A stretch of 64,000 nucleotides of DNA, taken from assembly GCA_001936135.1 (NCBI GenBank), contig CP012813.1:62001-126000 (forward strand). The letters run 5' to 3'. Shown here one piece after another: positions 19,518 to 29,885 of this stretch (the stretch's first letter is position 1; each line of letters opens with the position of its first letter). This DNA is from Saccharomycopsis fibuligera x Saccharomycopsis cf. fibuligera. Its lineage: Eukaryota > Ascomycota > Saccharomycetes > Ascoideales > Saccharomycopsidaceae. The notes beneath the pieces are model-generated. The model was not told the origin of the DNA, made no database searches, and saw only the letters and a program-made list of their open reading frames with translations. The position numbers were made by a program, and so were the translations under genes.

Positions 19518-21947
19518 ATGGGGAACTCAAACAGAATCATCATAACCCCCATTTTAGCGCCATACAAGATTCCATTATTAGCGCTTGTGGCCGCTTACTG
19601 TTCAGGAATCCTTCCAAAAAGAAGCGATGCCCCGCTATTGGCGCTTATTGTCAAAATTATTGAACAACATCCCTTGATCGATAACAATCCTATATCAATT
19701 GATATCTCTGTAACTGAGTTATTAGATCTTATAAAAAGCTCGTTGGTGAGCAATTCCAACAGCAGTACAGGAAACATTAATGGGACAGCGTCAGGAAGTT
19801 CGGCGCTTGCTGATTATAAAGTAATTGAATCAAGATTATTGAATGCGGTGTGGTCATTGAGAAACCTTGATGCTTTACACCAGTTCATAACGAAAGCCAA
19901 TTCACTTCTAGTCAATACTGTGAAAGATGGGAAGGAAATTTTAAGTGAGTTTCCCAAGGACCTCCTTCCCAAAAAGTTGTTGACGAAAAAAAGCTTTCTA
20001 GGTAGATTTGTCTTAAATTGCATTAAAGACTTTGAAGCGTTAGAGTTTGAAGAGATTCAGAAGTTCTGGGTTGGTTTTGTTCAGTTTAGGCAGTCAAGCT
20101 ATACTTTATTCGAACGCCTAGACGGAGTTCGTGATGTTAGTGCTCCAACACAGGAACATTATTTTGGTAATGACCGCAAACTAAACAATTTGATCCAGTT
20201 AATCAAGCAAAATGCATCGTACTCAGATCTCCCTGATATAGATAACGATGGTATTTCAAACAATTGCATACCAATGGATAAATTCAAGATTATTTCTAGT
20301 TATGATCTCGCGCAAGCATTGTCAAAGCAAATAAGGCTACTAGAGTCTTATGGAACGCCCACGCCTAATGCCATGAAAGAAACCCTAAAAACTATGGCTC
20401 ATCAAGGAAATAATATTTTACCTGCATCTTATTACTTAATGTATTTAGAGTGCATTAATGCTAGTGACTATGAGGGGGCATTTAAATCATTACATGGTTA
20501 CTTTGATTATATGATGTCAAGCAATTCCCAAAATTACTATCAATATGCATTGTTAAGCTTAGCCACGCTACATGCAAAATTCAATTCTAATCAGCTAGCA
20601 TTAGATGCCATTAAAGAAGCAATTATGGTAGCCAGAGAAAATAATGACAGTGGATGCTTGAACTATTTACTTTCATGGTTGTTCAATTTTCTCAAGAACC
20701 GCCCCGAGCTAAAGCACGATTTTTTTGAATCCAATGAGCAACTTTTGGAATTTTTGAAGAAAAAAACTAATCAAAACTCCGATGTGAATATATCTATGAG
20801 CGATGTTGATTTAAATTCCAAAGCTTACCAAATGGAAGCGGTACAAATAATTATCGATGGCGGACCTTTGAATAAAATATTAGAGTCTGTAATCAAATCA
20901 GGATATTTGGCGCTTAACGATGACTATGACACCGGCTCATTCATTATCAACTGTTGTTTACAATCATCAGTTTGGGCGAGAGTAGGTATACATGATCTAG
21001 CACAGCTTTATGCTAAAATATCGTTAGATACCAGTGAAACTCAGCATAATATCAATAATATATATCAATCATATTTCAGATTGGCTTGGCTTGAATATGA
21101 GCGAGGGAACCTTGAAGAAGTCTCGCGACTATTAGATGTAAAAGGCGATCAAAACTTGAATACTACCACCGTCACAGGTCTAGAAGTAATGAAAACGATC
21201 TTTGAAATCAAACAATCAATAAATAAAAATAGATTGACCTTTGCCAGAAAGCAGATTGAAGGGCTTAAAGTCCAGGAGTCATTAACGGAAATTGATTTGA
21301 AAAACGAAATCTTTACGCTAGAGGCATTTATGGAATTCAAATTTGGTAATCATGCAAAAGCCATAAAGATTTTAAAGCAAAAGATAGAAGATTGTGAAAA
21401 AGACTCTGCATTATACAATAATTATTGGTATATCAAATTCAACGTGTTGTACTGTGACATTTTTAGTGAAACGAATAGCTCAATTAGGCTTTTACCTACC
21501 ATCAACAAACTCATCAAATTATGTGACAAATCTAGTCTTATAAGTGTTATGAATGAACTCATTGTCATACTTATCCGTATATTATTGAAAATGGGTAAGG
21601 TAAAAGAAAGCAATAAATTACTTTGCGGCTGCATGCCTCAAATCTTGCAGTACAGTTCATTGAGTGTACAATCACAGGCGTATTACTTATTAGCTAAGAC
21701 GCAATACGAAACAATGAAACGCCAAGGAAAACTGTTGAAAAGCGAGATATTGAATTACTTGCAACTTGCTATAAATGGTTATAAGAAAATTAATGATTTT
21801 TTTGGCTTAAAACAATGCTTTCAACTTCGGGTGCTGTTTTTATCAAATGATGAGACTATGATTGATATATCAGAGCCTGCTGAACGTCAATTAGAAGACA
21901 TTATTGAGAAAATGCGGCAAGAATCGATTTACGACTTGATTCTTTAA
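19518..21947 (+). CDS. APC5: Anaphase-promoting complex subunit 5
   Basis: This 809-residue protein has an Apc5-type N-terminus (LAPYKIPLLALVAAYCSG) and tetratricopeptide-like helical repeats. The repeat at about residues 305-400 is diagnostic (YLECINASDYEGAFKSLHGY, then YALLSLATLHAKFN followed by AIKEAIMVARENND). Apc5 is a scaffold subunit of the APC/C ubiquitin ligase, which degrades cyclin B and securin at anaphase. S. cerevisiae Apc5 is 685 residues, so this one is somewhat longer, with a Ser/Asn linker near residues 75-100. The ATG at 19518 is the first in the frame. It is divergent from the ValRS-like gene and convergent with PIS1. Sequence similarity to Apc5 is moderate but patterned correctly. 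Confidence 0.85.
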   Translation: MGNSNRIIITPILAPYKIPLLALVAAYCSGILPKRSDAPLLALIVKIIEQHPLIDNNPISIDISVTELLDLIKSSLVSNSNSSTGNINGTASGSSALADYKVIESRLLNAVWSLRNLDALHQFITKANSLLVNTVKDGKEILSEFPKDLLPKKLLTKKSFLGRFVLNCIKDFEALEFEEIQKFWVGFVQFRQSSYTLFERLDGVRDVSAPTQEHYFGNDRKLNNLIQLIKQNASYSDLPDIDNDGISNNCIPMDKFKIISSYDLAQALSKQIRLLESYGTPTPNAMKETLKTMAHQGNNILPASYYLMYLECINASDYEGAFKSLHGYFDYMMSSNSQNYYQYALLSLATLHAKFNSNQLALDAIKEAIMVARENNDSGCLNYLLSWLFNFLKNRPELKHDFFESNEQLLEFLKKKTNQNSDVNISMSDVDLNSKAYQMEAVQIIIDGGPLNKILESVIKSGYLALNDDYDTGSFIINCCLQSSVWARVGIHDLAQLYAKISLDTSETQHNINNIYQSYFRLAWLEYERGNLEEVSRLLDVKGDQNLNTTTVTGLEVMKTIFEIKQSINKNRLTFARKQIEGLKVQESLTEIDLKNEIFTLEAFMEFKFGNHAKAIKILKQKIEDCEKDSALYNNYWYIKFNVLYCDIFSETNSSIRLLPTINKLIKLCDKSSLISVMNELIVILIRILLKMGKVKESNKLLCGCMPQILQYSSLSVQSQAYYLLAKTQYETMKRQGKLLKSEILNYLQLAINGYKKINDFFGLKQCFQLRVLFLSNDETMIDISEPAERQLEDIIEKMRQESIYDLIL

Positions 21948-22417
21948 ATGAAGAAGCGTCTGAACAGCATTGTATTATAGAGTAACTTTACCTGAGAATA
22001 TAAGAGCTCAAAATTTTGTTAATTAAAAAAAATGGAGAGATGATGAAGTGAACTGAAATGTGTAAAAAAGCCCAGACCCTTGGAAAAAAAAGTGGACGTA
22101 CCTAGTAAATATTATGAAACAATAACAGCATTAAATAGACACAGAAACAAAATAAAGAAGGATGAATGCGAGTATATAATGACGAACAGTTCCACAAGAT
22201 TAAGAGCAATTAATGAGCTTTCGCATTATTATTGAGCTAAACCAGGCCAAATTACTAATTTCTAATAAGGTCTGCATTTTCCTGAGATGCGGCTGATTAA
22301 AAGGTATTAGTAAAAAAATTTTGAACTTCAGGGAATAGGATAGGAAAGGGGAAAATCTATTGTAGGGATTGTGTGTGAAGTATGTGAAAGTGTATATGTA
22401 TCTCTTTTTGACTGAAT
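21948..22417. other. Intergenic region between convergent APC5 and PIS1
   Basis: These 470 bp are A-rich sequence between two 3' ends. I see no gene or structured RNA here. Poly(A)-rich stretches at 22020-22100 may act in 3' end formation. Confidence 0.4.
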
Positions 22418-23086
22418 TTACTCAGATTTCTCATTCTTACCATTTTTTGCATCGCAGTCGAGATTTGCCAACATAACAGCGGCTCTGTTCAACTGAACCA
22501 CATTAGTGAATTGCTTGAAAGCCCATAATGGCAAGGTAAAATAAGCCAAAAATACTCCAAATTTGATTCCAAACACCGCTGGGAAACTGTTGAAATTGAT
22601 CAAGTATAAGGCTAAAAAGAAAAGTTCATTAAATAAACAAGCAGTGAATAACACATTTTTATTGGTGTAATATAGATTTAAAAGCCAACTTGATTTTTTG
22701 GTAACATGTTTATGAGAATCGCCACCGGTTTGCAAAGTAGCATACATGTGCATATAGTGAGATGCCATGTCCAAAGAAACAAGCAATTGAAAAACAATAG
22801 TAAAATCTGGATAAATTTTGCACAAGTAGCAAAGCAATGAAGAAGTAGTACATCTATCAGTAACCATGTCCAACACGGCACCGAACTTAGAAGATTGATT
22901 GTATTTTCTTGCTGCCCAGCCATCACAAGCATCCAATAGACAAGAGATGGAGTACAAGAGAGTGAAATACATTGGGTGGTTGTCCATCAAGAAGAAAGAC
23001 AAAATTGCTGAAAAGACTCTGCCATAGCCAATTAAATTAGGTATGTACAAAAAGATATCCTTAGGAGTAGTGATTGCAGTAGACAT
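22418..23086 (-). CDS. PIS1: Phosphatidylinositol synthase
   Basis: This 222-residue integral ER membrane enzyme makes phosphatidylinositol from CDP-diacylglycerol and myo-inositol. The CDP-alcohol phosphotransferase motif D-x2-D-G-x2-A-R-x8-G-x3-D-x3-D is complete: D52, D55, G56, A59, R60, G69, D73 and D77. The N-terminal YIPNLIGYGR is typical of PIS. Several hydrophobic segments follow and the C-terminus is charged. The start is the ATG at 23086 (MSTAITTPKD); the frame is open further upstream but with no other ATG. Length matches S. cerevisiae Pis1 (220). It is divergent from RIX1. Essential in yeast. Confidence 0.96.
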   Translation of the reverse strand: MSTAITTPKDIFLYIPNLIGYGRVFSAILSFFLMDNHPMYFTLLYSISCLLDACDGWAARKYNQSSKFGAVLDMVTDRCTTSSLLCYLCKIYPDFTIVFQLLVSLDMASHYMHMYATLQTGGDSHKHVTKKSSWLLNLYYTNKNVLFTACLFNELFFLALYLINFNSFPAVFGIKFGVFLAYFTLPLWAFKQFTNVVQLNRAAVMLANLDCDAKNGKNEKSE

Positions 23087-23776
23087 TTGCGTTGATTGTG
23101 GAATTTCTTGGTACAATTGTTTTTATTGAGTGTATTACGTGTGAGTGTAGATAAATCTGCGAAAATCAGGAATGTCGGAAGGAATATAAACAGAAATTAA
23201 TAATATGTGTGTGTGCTGGGAGATACGGATGCTGAACGAACCTTAAATTAAAATGAAGACAGTAAAGTTCGCGAGAATTAGTAATTGAAAATGAGAACGG
23301 GTGCTATTAGAATGCTAAAAGAAGCTGTACTGGCGTGCTGAACGATGTGTGATTTGAGATACAGATAAAGGCAAAGATGAAGGAAACTGGCAATCAGATA
23401 TATAGACCAAAGCAGACTTGCCATATGTCCAATTCGCAGTTCGCAGTTCGCAGTTGTCAAGCGCCTGGTTCAATCAGCCACTCCAGCAAAAAAAAAATTA
23501 TAGAAAAAATTTAAATCCGGGAGTCGGAATTTGGCTCCGAGCAACCGAGGCCATCCGTGAAAGAACGCGCTTCTATGTATCTTTATGCATTAATCACATT
23601 AAGAGCAGTACTCCGTTGCATTGGTATTTGCATTATAGAAAAAAAAAAATTTCAAAAAATGATATACCGATGAGAAAAGGTACAAATGTAAGTAAAAATC
23701 TCCCCAGTAATCAACCGCTTATCAGGACTATTAGAACTATTATACACAACAGTTTTACCACCTAATACTTTTCAAA
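23087..23776. promoter_or_regulatory. Divergent promoter region PIS1 / RIX1
   Basis: The 690 bp include a short tandem repeat of TTCGCAG (about 23430-23455). Near RIX1 they contain an A-rich AAAAATTTC element followed by CGATGAG. The latter pair is described separately. Confidence 0.5.
23644..23674 (+). promoter_or_regulatory. RRPE-like plus PAC-like elements of RIX1
   Basis: AAAAAATTTC (23644-23653) resembles the RRPE, and CGATGAG (23668-23674) matches the PAC core. They lie 103-133 bp upstream of the RIX1 ATG, in the usual order and distance for ribosome-biogenesis genes of budding yeasts. Confidence 0.6.
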
Positions 23777-26185
23777 ATGACGCTCGCTAGTATTGTTTTA
23801 CCAGCCCTTACAGAAAGGCCTACCAACATTCAGTCCATATTGGCAAAGTTGCGTAACAGTTCTGTATTGGTGCACTCCACTTCGCAAAGTGAGCTCAACT
23901 TATTGGCAAGAAAATCATTAAACTATCTTAACTCCAAAGATATCTATCTAAAATGGGTTGGATGTAATCTTATCAAAACTATCAGTGTCAATCCTTTGAT
24001 TTTGTCTAACAATAGTTCCGAATTTATCGCTAGTCTTTTAAAACTACTCACCATTTCTATTATTCCTAGTACATTATATGATATTGCAGCAAACACCACA
24101 CTTCAACTTTGTCTTTTAATTAGAGGCAAACCGTCATTGACAAGAGAAGTTTTGACCCCAAATTTGCCAAATTTCATTGGTACCTTGGTTAAGAAACTTG
24201 ACAGCAATAATATTGCCTCTTTCATAAATTCCGTGTCCATATTATCAGAACTCATTGCAAATCATCCAACTGTGTTTAGACCATTTGCCTCTGGATATGA
24301 AAAAGTACTCGTTTCAATTATTGTTAGTGATTCTTTCCCAACTTTGGGGCAAATAAATAGAAGGAAAATCATTAGTTCTTTGGTTTTGTTATCTCTAGTG
24401 AACAGATCTCCTGCTTTGCAATGGAGAGTTACCTTTGGTGCTGTTTTAAAAGAATTCCAATCCGTTATTGAATTGGTATTTTCTGAATTTTTGAAAGTTA
24501 ATGAGGACAATGACCCTTCAAATATAAACAAAATGGTTGAAACTTTAGCCCAATTGAATATTGAAAGCACTGAATCTAATATTCACAACAAGTCTTTAAT
24601 TAGTTTTCCAGCGTTATCAATTGACTTAAACAATATTGATGACTTGAGCAGACTTCTTATTAGATTTGAAACTTTGACCGAGCTCATCAATGGCTTAATT
24701 ACTACGCCATTTGGTAAAGTCACTATTTCCTTACCATTGGGCAAACTTGTTTCTCTTGCTGAACTTTTGGCTAATGTTTCTTCCAAACTTCATTTCTATA
24801 AAGAAAATTTGATTCATGGGAACTCTAATGTCAAAAGAGCTCTTAATTATACTTTTTTCCAGATCCAACTCAATGGCATCAAGATTGTCAACCAATTAGT
24901 TCAAGTTTTGGGTAAACAAACGTTGGTTTACTTCAGCAAGTTTTCTCAATTGATTGGTCTTGTGGTACCAATGAAGACCATTCAAGTGAAAAGTTTGAAT
25001 AACAATAATAAAACAACGCATAAAAAGATCATTGATAAAGAAGAAGTTCAAGCTTACAAGCGTGATCTAGCAGTTCTTTTAGAGTTTGTTGATAACTTTT
25101 TGAGCTTGTTTGATAAGGGAGATTTGACTGATTTTTCATTTGTCTTGAAAATTGTTGATATGACAGTTATAATGGTTGAAGATACTTCTTATGAAAGTTT
25201 ACTAGAGAAAAATGACGTCATTAACAAGAATTCTGGCGGAAATGGTTTATTAAACAATAAAAAAAGCAAGAAGGCAAAGAACTCAGTTGAGTTATCTGAT
25301 TTTTTATCCAACCCAGAAGCCCTCAAAATCAAACTTTCCGAAGACCTTATCACTCAGATTTTACATCTTTACAGCATTATTGTGCAAAATGTGCCGCACT
25401 TGTCATTAACGCAACTTATCAAGATTCAAAATTTCACATTATTGTACTCGGTGAGAAAGATCTATCAGTTGAATGGCACGTTACCTGATTCAGCAAAAAA
25501 ATTGCTTCAAGATTTCCTTCTTTATCAAAACACTAACGAAAAATTTAATTTGTTGCCAATTGTCGTGAGTCTACTTAAAGCTGCCAATGAGGATAATAAT
25601 GAGTATATTAGCTTATTGATGAATCCAAGATTACCAATAGCCAACAAATTGGAAATTGAACAATACGATCATGAAGAAAAAGAAGAAGAAGAAACATCAG
25701 CTAAACAGCAAGATGACGCAGAGCTTAGTGAAGCTAAGCAAAAAGAAGCAGCTGAGAATCTTGAGCAAATCAAGCAAGATCTCAGATGGGAAATTGAAAA
25801 AGAAGTGACTCAAAAAGTTCGCGCAGAATACGAGGAACAAGAAACTAAACGTCGTAAAATCAGTCAAGAAGCACTTCATTTGGAGAACAATGTTAACATT
25901 TGGACAAAGAAAGAACTACCAGTTGCTGAGTCTGCAGCTGTAGACAGTAAACAGGGCAATACAGATGTTACTGCTATGGATACAAACTCTGCGGAGGAAA
26001 CTGCTGCTTCATTGAGACAGAATAACAGCTTACAGAATAAGTATAGTGTTAGTGTTAATGACAATCAAGTTGCTATTGCTACAGGTGATGACCAACCTGA
26101 GGCTGAAGACAATAACAATGGTGATGATTCTGACTTTGAGGTTCCTGACATTGAAGTTGACTCCAGTGATGATGATGATGATTAG
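23777..26185 (+). CDS. RIX1: Pre-rRNA processing protein Rix1
   Basis: This 802-residue nuclear protein is a subunit of the Rix1-Ipi1-Ipi3 complex, which acts in ITS2 processing and late 60S maturation with the AAA-ATPase Rea1. The N-terminal half is an alpha-helical Rix1 domain (LVHSTSQSELNLLARKSL, YLKWVGCNLIKT, PNFIGTLVKKLD at about 130-150). A Lys-rich patch follows (NNKKSKKAKN near 495), then a Glu/Lys coiled region with probable nuclear-localisation residues (ETKRRK near 695), and a very acidic tail ending in a run of Asp. Acidic C-termini are typical of this protein. The ATG at 23777 follows PAC/RRPE-like promoter elements. It is convergent with the EEP-family gene. Confidence 0.9.
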   Translation: MTLASIVLPALTERPTNIQSILAKLRNSSVLVHSTSQSELNLLARKSLNYLNSKDIYLKWVGCNLIKTISVNPLILSNNSSEFIASLLKLLTISIIPSTLYDIAANTTLQLCLLIRGKPSLTREVLTPNLPNFIGTLVKKLDSNNIASFINSVSILSELIANHPTVFRPFASGYEKVLVSIIVSDSFPTLGQINRRKIISSLVLLSLVNRSPALQWRVTFGAVLKEFQSVIELVFSEFLKVNEDNDPSNINKMVETLAQLNIESTESNIHNKSLISFPALSIDLNNIDDLSRLLIRFETLTELINGLITTPFGKVTISLPLGKLVSLAELLANVSSKLHFYKENLIHGNSNVKRALNYTFFQIQLNGIKIVNQLVQVLGKQTLVYFSKFSQLIGLVVPMKTIQVKSLNNNNKTTHKKIIDKEEVQAYKRDLAVLLEFVDNFLSLFDKGDLTDFSFVLKIVDMTVIMVEDTSYESLLEKNDVINKNSGGNGLLNNKKSKKAKNSVELSDFLSNPEALKIKLSEDLITQILHLYSIIVQNVPHLSLTQLIKIQNFTLLYSVRKIYQLNGTLPDSAKKLLQDFLLYQNTNEKFNLLPIVVSLLKAANEDNNEYISLLMNPRLPIANKLEIEQYDHEEKEEEETSAKQQDDAELSEAKQKEAAENLEQIKQDLRWEIEKEVTQKVRAEYEEQETKRRKISQEALHLENNVNIWTKKELPVAESAAVDSKQGNTDVTAMDTNSAEETAASLRQNNSLQNKYSVSVNDNQVAIATGDDQPEAEDNNNGDDSDFEVPDIEVDSSDDDDD

Positions 26186-26320
26186 CTTTAAAGTACACAG
26201 TATAAGTAGCTTGCTGAAAATATTTATATTTATAAGTACTAAACTAAAGTTGTAATGCTAATAAAAAAAATGCAAAAAGGTTTCTTAAAAAAAGTGTAGT
26301 GAAGTCACAGTTTACCTGCC

Positions 26321-27532
26321 TCACTTAGTACTTTCAACAACAACATCAACAATAACTGGCCTATGATCGGAAAGATGATACCTCGTATCCGGAAAATTTC
26401 CGGGGCAAAAATATCTAATCGCTTTCCAGCCATTCTTGTATCTTTTGCTGTTAATATCACCAGCCAATAGGAAATCAATCCTCTCAAATTCCTTGTCATC
26501 ATTAACTTTTCTAAATCCAGTAGAAGTAGCAAAATGGCCTAGTCTTTGAGTTTCATTGACACTTTTATACAAGTCACTAAATGAAAAAGAATTAAATAAG
26601 GAAGAATTGTACTTTTTGGTAAATGCATTGCTTATTTTGATATTTTTCAATTCTTTGTTGTAGCTTTTACCATTATTCACTTCACTGGAAGAAGAAGTGG
26701 CAACTTTATAACCACCACTTCCCTCACCATCAGCCGCAGAATTAAAATCGCCAGTAACAAATACCGGCCCACCGTGCTTAGAATACTCATATGCACCACT
26801 TTGTTTCAACATTTGAGCGCTTTTAATTCTAGCACTTTCTTTTTTCACTTCTAAATGAGTATTTAGCACGGTTAGTGGAAGATTATTTTTCTTGGTTTCC
26901 AAATTAGCAACAGTTACCGTTCTATTATAATTTGTATCGTTGAAATGAGATGGTTTGAAAGGAGTATCAGAAAGCCAAAATGTGGAAGAATTTTTCAATT
27001 CAATGAAAGTTTTCTTATAAAATATTGCCTCTATTTCCCCTTTTTCTTGACCATCTTCTCTTCCAACCCCGACCCATCCATAAGCACCGTCAAATCTTTC
27101 ATTTATGTCCGTGACCTGATTATGTAAAGCTTCTTGAATACAAAAAATATCAGGATTATAGAAAAGTACTTGATGTGATAGCTCATCCCGTCTCAGCTTC
27201 CATGGCATTTGATGCCAATTCTCGTAATATTTTTTCTTAGCTTCAGATTCAGTCAAATCGGTATCTTGCATCAGATTTTGTTGCAGTGATTTGACTTTAC
27301 TATTTTTTTTCAACGAACCATTTTTAATGTTCCAGGACATTATCCTTAATGTTGTGTTTTTATTATTGACATTATCGCTATTACTGTCTCTTCTTTGATT
27401 ACTAACACCTATTGGATTAAATGTAGGAAAGTCATAGTTGCGATTATTATAGAAGACTGCAATGAGGGTCACCGCGAGATAAAATGTGCTAAATGCGATA
27501 TATGCTATGGTAATGATACGCAAACGGCTCAT
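26321..27532 (-). CDS. Membrane-anchored EEP (endonuclease/exonuclease/phosphatase) family protein
   Basis: This is a 403-residue protein. A hydrophobic segment at about residues 7-27 is a signal anchor, so the domain probably faces the secretory lumen or cell exterior. The EEP fold motifs are in order: MSWNIKNG (about 65-72), DIFCIQEA (about 131-138, catalytic Glu), VLNTHLEVKK (about 221), TGDFNSA (about 260, catalytic Asp-Asn), and a final LSDHRPV (about 388, catalytic His). All the expected catalytic residues are present, so it should be active, but the substrate (DNA, RNA, sugar phosphate or lipid) cannot be told. Many Asn-X-Ser/Thr sites fit secretion. It is tandem with the choline kinase gene, which reads towards it. 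Confidence 0.85.
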   Translation of the reverse strand: MSRLRIITIAYIAFSTFYLAVTLIAVFYNNRNYDFPTFNPIGVSNQRRDSNSDNVNNKNTTLRIMSWNIKNGSLKKNSKVKSLQQNLMQDTDLTESEAKKKYYENWHQMPWKLRRDELSHQVLFYNPDIFCIQEALHNQVTDINERFDGAYGWVGVGREDGQEKGEIEAIFYKKTFIELKNSSTFWLSDTPFKPSHFNDTNYNRTVTVANLETKKNNLPLTVLNTHLEVKKESARIKSAQMLKQSGAYEYSKHGGPVFVTGDFNSAADGEGSGGYKVATSSSSEVNNGKSYNKELKNIKISNAFTKKYNSSLFNSFSFSDLYKSVNETQRLGHFATSTGFRKVNDDKEFERIDFLLAGDINSKRYKNGWKAIRYFCPGNFPDTRYHLSDHRPVIVDVVVESTK

Positions 27533-27935
27533 TATAGTTCACTATTTTTCGCTTCCACTCAAGATATTATTTGGGGCATTTTTTTTCTGATAATTTTTGC
27601 TGAATATTTCATAAAATTTCATGGCAATTGCCAATTTTTATACAGACTTCATACATTGTGGAAACTAAACTGTTATTGTGGAAGCTTGCGGTGATGCGCC
27701 CGTCGCAATGGCAACTGCAGTAGTGGCTCGGCCAAAACGTTTTTAACGTTTGCCCAGAACATTAGCAATCCGTCATGTCGTGATATGTATATTCAACAAT
27801 CTACAACAACTCTATTGTCTTCGGGCTATGCTAATTGTACATAAAGAATAATAGTAAGAAAAAAGTTAATATATACACATAGCAAACAAAACTGAAAAAA
27901 CGTGGAAAAGATATAAAACGTGCCTAACTGTCATA
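27533..27935. promoter_or_regulatory. Upstream region of the EEP gene
   Basis: These 400 bp lie between the choline kinase stop and the EEP-family ATG. They are A/T-rich, with no recognised element. Confidence 0.35.
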
Positions 27936-28761
27936 CTACTTCCCCTTAGTCTCATACAACTTACATGGCAAGTATTTGACACTATCTCTGAAGGCAGGGT
28001 CAACTTCGCTAAGTTCTGCTAATCCCAACTGGATCAAATCACCCCAAACTAAGCCAGCCTTGTTGTTACTGTATTTGATATAATCAAAGTTATCTGTATC
28101 TCCCCCTTGATCTTCGGAATCAGATAGTGTTTCAGCACTTGGGTTAGCACTAGCAGTACCATCATTTGCATTAGAGTTAGTAGCATTTCTATTATTGTTA
28201 TTATTATTGTTGTTGTTGTTGTCACTAGCAGCGCGTTCCGCCGCTTTCAATCCCACTATTGAATCCAAATGCAAGTTTTTGATCTCATCAACCACTTTAT
28301 ATGTGGTTTCATTGATTGTTTTTTCATCAGTGAATTCGAGACTGTTGTTGGAAGAAGAAAAGATTGGAGATTGAACAATGCCCCATAAACACCAACCAAT
28401 ATTTACTGCTGGTCTCCAATAAACAACATCATTAAATAATGCTCTAATTTTGCGCAATTCGTCAATTCTGAAGTGATTTGTGACTGTATTTGAATTGAAC
28501 TTGACATAGTCAGTTATAAAAAGTAATTGTTCTTCAATGCTCGGATATTTTTTCTCGTCAATGAAATATGATTTGACTGGATCATGGTAATCGGCCATCC
28601 ATTCGCAAAAATGATTGGCAATATCGTATGCCTCAACATTTGGTCCTGAATATTCAAAGTCAATAACAACGAGCTTTTTATCCTCGTTTTCGGTAGTAAA
28701 GAGTTTGTGACTGTTGATATAAAGTGGACTGTTGTTCAAATTATTTTCGTTGTTATTTTCG

Positions 28762-28847
<86 letters not shown>

Positions 28848-29885
28848 GCCCACATGGTATGCATTATTGTTTTCTGTGTCGTTTGATGATGACAATGGTT
28901 TGCCATTATCAACCACAAATGCGTTTGGGTATGTTAGAAGCAAATTGCCATATTGAGTATCATTATGACAAAATACCATCTGATTTTTGAGGTCTTCTAA
29001 TGAATTGTACTTGCCAAATAACCATTTTCTATACTTGCGGACCAATTTTTCAAAACTTTCCACTTGACCCAAAAAGAGTTCACGTTCGTGGTCCTTGATA
29101 TTGCTGGAGTTGTTATTTCTTTCCCTTTCAATAAATTCACGGACAGTTTGCATCCAGCTGTCAATATTACGCCAGGCTAAAGGTCCATTGTTAATTTCAT
29201 CTGTAGTCAAGTTAATACCAGTATGCAACTCTCTCATTCTCCGAGCAATTGTTCCAGAAATTTTTTTCTCTCTAACCAACTCTTTGGTTAATGGATTGGT
29301 ATTGTTAAGCCATTGCTCAATTCTTCCGTTACTAAAGCACCCGAGCAATTTGGCGCCAATATTTTTCTTCGATAGTCTGGTTAAAACGCTCAATTCGTAG
29401 TCTCTGTTGATAACTGAAGAGACATTAGGTCCATAGATTCGTAGAAGCAATGGAGCAGGTTTGAATACCAACGGCTTGTACTTTTCATCTACATTATCGG
29501 TATTAAACTCGACCTTATAGATTGCGTTAGTCAATGCACCAGAGATTCTTTTAACTATTATATTTTCCAATACAGGTTTTTCATCGCCATCAAAAATTCT
29601 GACTAAATGTCTCCATTTTGAGATTTTGAGCTTTTGTACCACAGTTAGAATATCCTGGATAAAGAAATATTGAGGTAAAGTGTTGTCTAGCACAAAATCT
29701 ACTTCAAGAATTTTTGACTCCAGTGAATCTTCAGTATCCGAAGAGTTGACCGAGTCACCGGAAGTATGTCTGGTTTTGGTTCTGGTTCTTGATCTTGATC
29801 TTGATCTTGATCTTGATCTTGATCTTGATCTCGATTTTGATGAGCGTCTCACCAAAATTGGTCTGTCGGTAATCCTGGAAACCAT
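27936..29885 (-). CDS. CKI1: Choline/ethanolamine kinase with Arg-Ser and poly-Asn inserts
   Basis: This 649-residue cytosolic kinase makes phosphocholine (or phosphoethanolamine), the first step of the Kennedy pathway. The Brenner-type catalytic motif reads VFCHNDTQYGNLLL, the metal-binding motif is VVIDFEYSGPN, and the following NHFCEWMADY is typical of choline kinases. Near the N-terminus is an Arg-Ser dipeptide run. Between the catalytic and metal-binding motifs lies a run of about 29 Asn, with a second Asn run close to the C-terminus, so the protein is longer than S. cerevisiae Cki1 (582). The start is the ATG at 29885 (MVSRITDRP); the frame is open upstream but without an ATG. EKI1-type specificity cannot be excluded. 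Confidence 0.9.
28762..28848 (+). repeat. Pure GTT/AAC trinucleotide repeat (about 29 units)
   Basis: The repeat is uninterrupted on both strands and encodes poly-Asn in the choline kinase, always with the AAC codon. Neighbouring Asn runs mix AAT and AAC, so this tract is likely a recent slippage expansion and probably length-variable between strains. Confidence 0.9.
29786..29833 (+). repeat. GATCTT hexanucleotide repeat encoding Arg-Ser
   Basis: It comprises about eight nearly perfect GATCTT units. On the minus strand they read as alternating Arg-Ser codons in the N-terminal tail of the choline kinase. RS dipeptides are frequent phosphorylation targets. Confidence 0.85.

Noticed and set aside
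28724-28990. Poly-Cys / poly-Leu proteins on the plus strand
   Set aside because: They are shadows of the GTT/AAC repeat in the choline kinase read in other frames.
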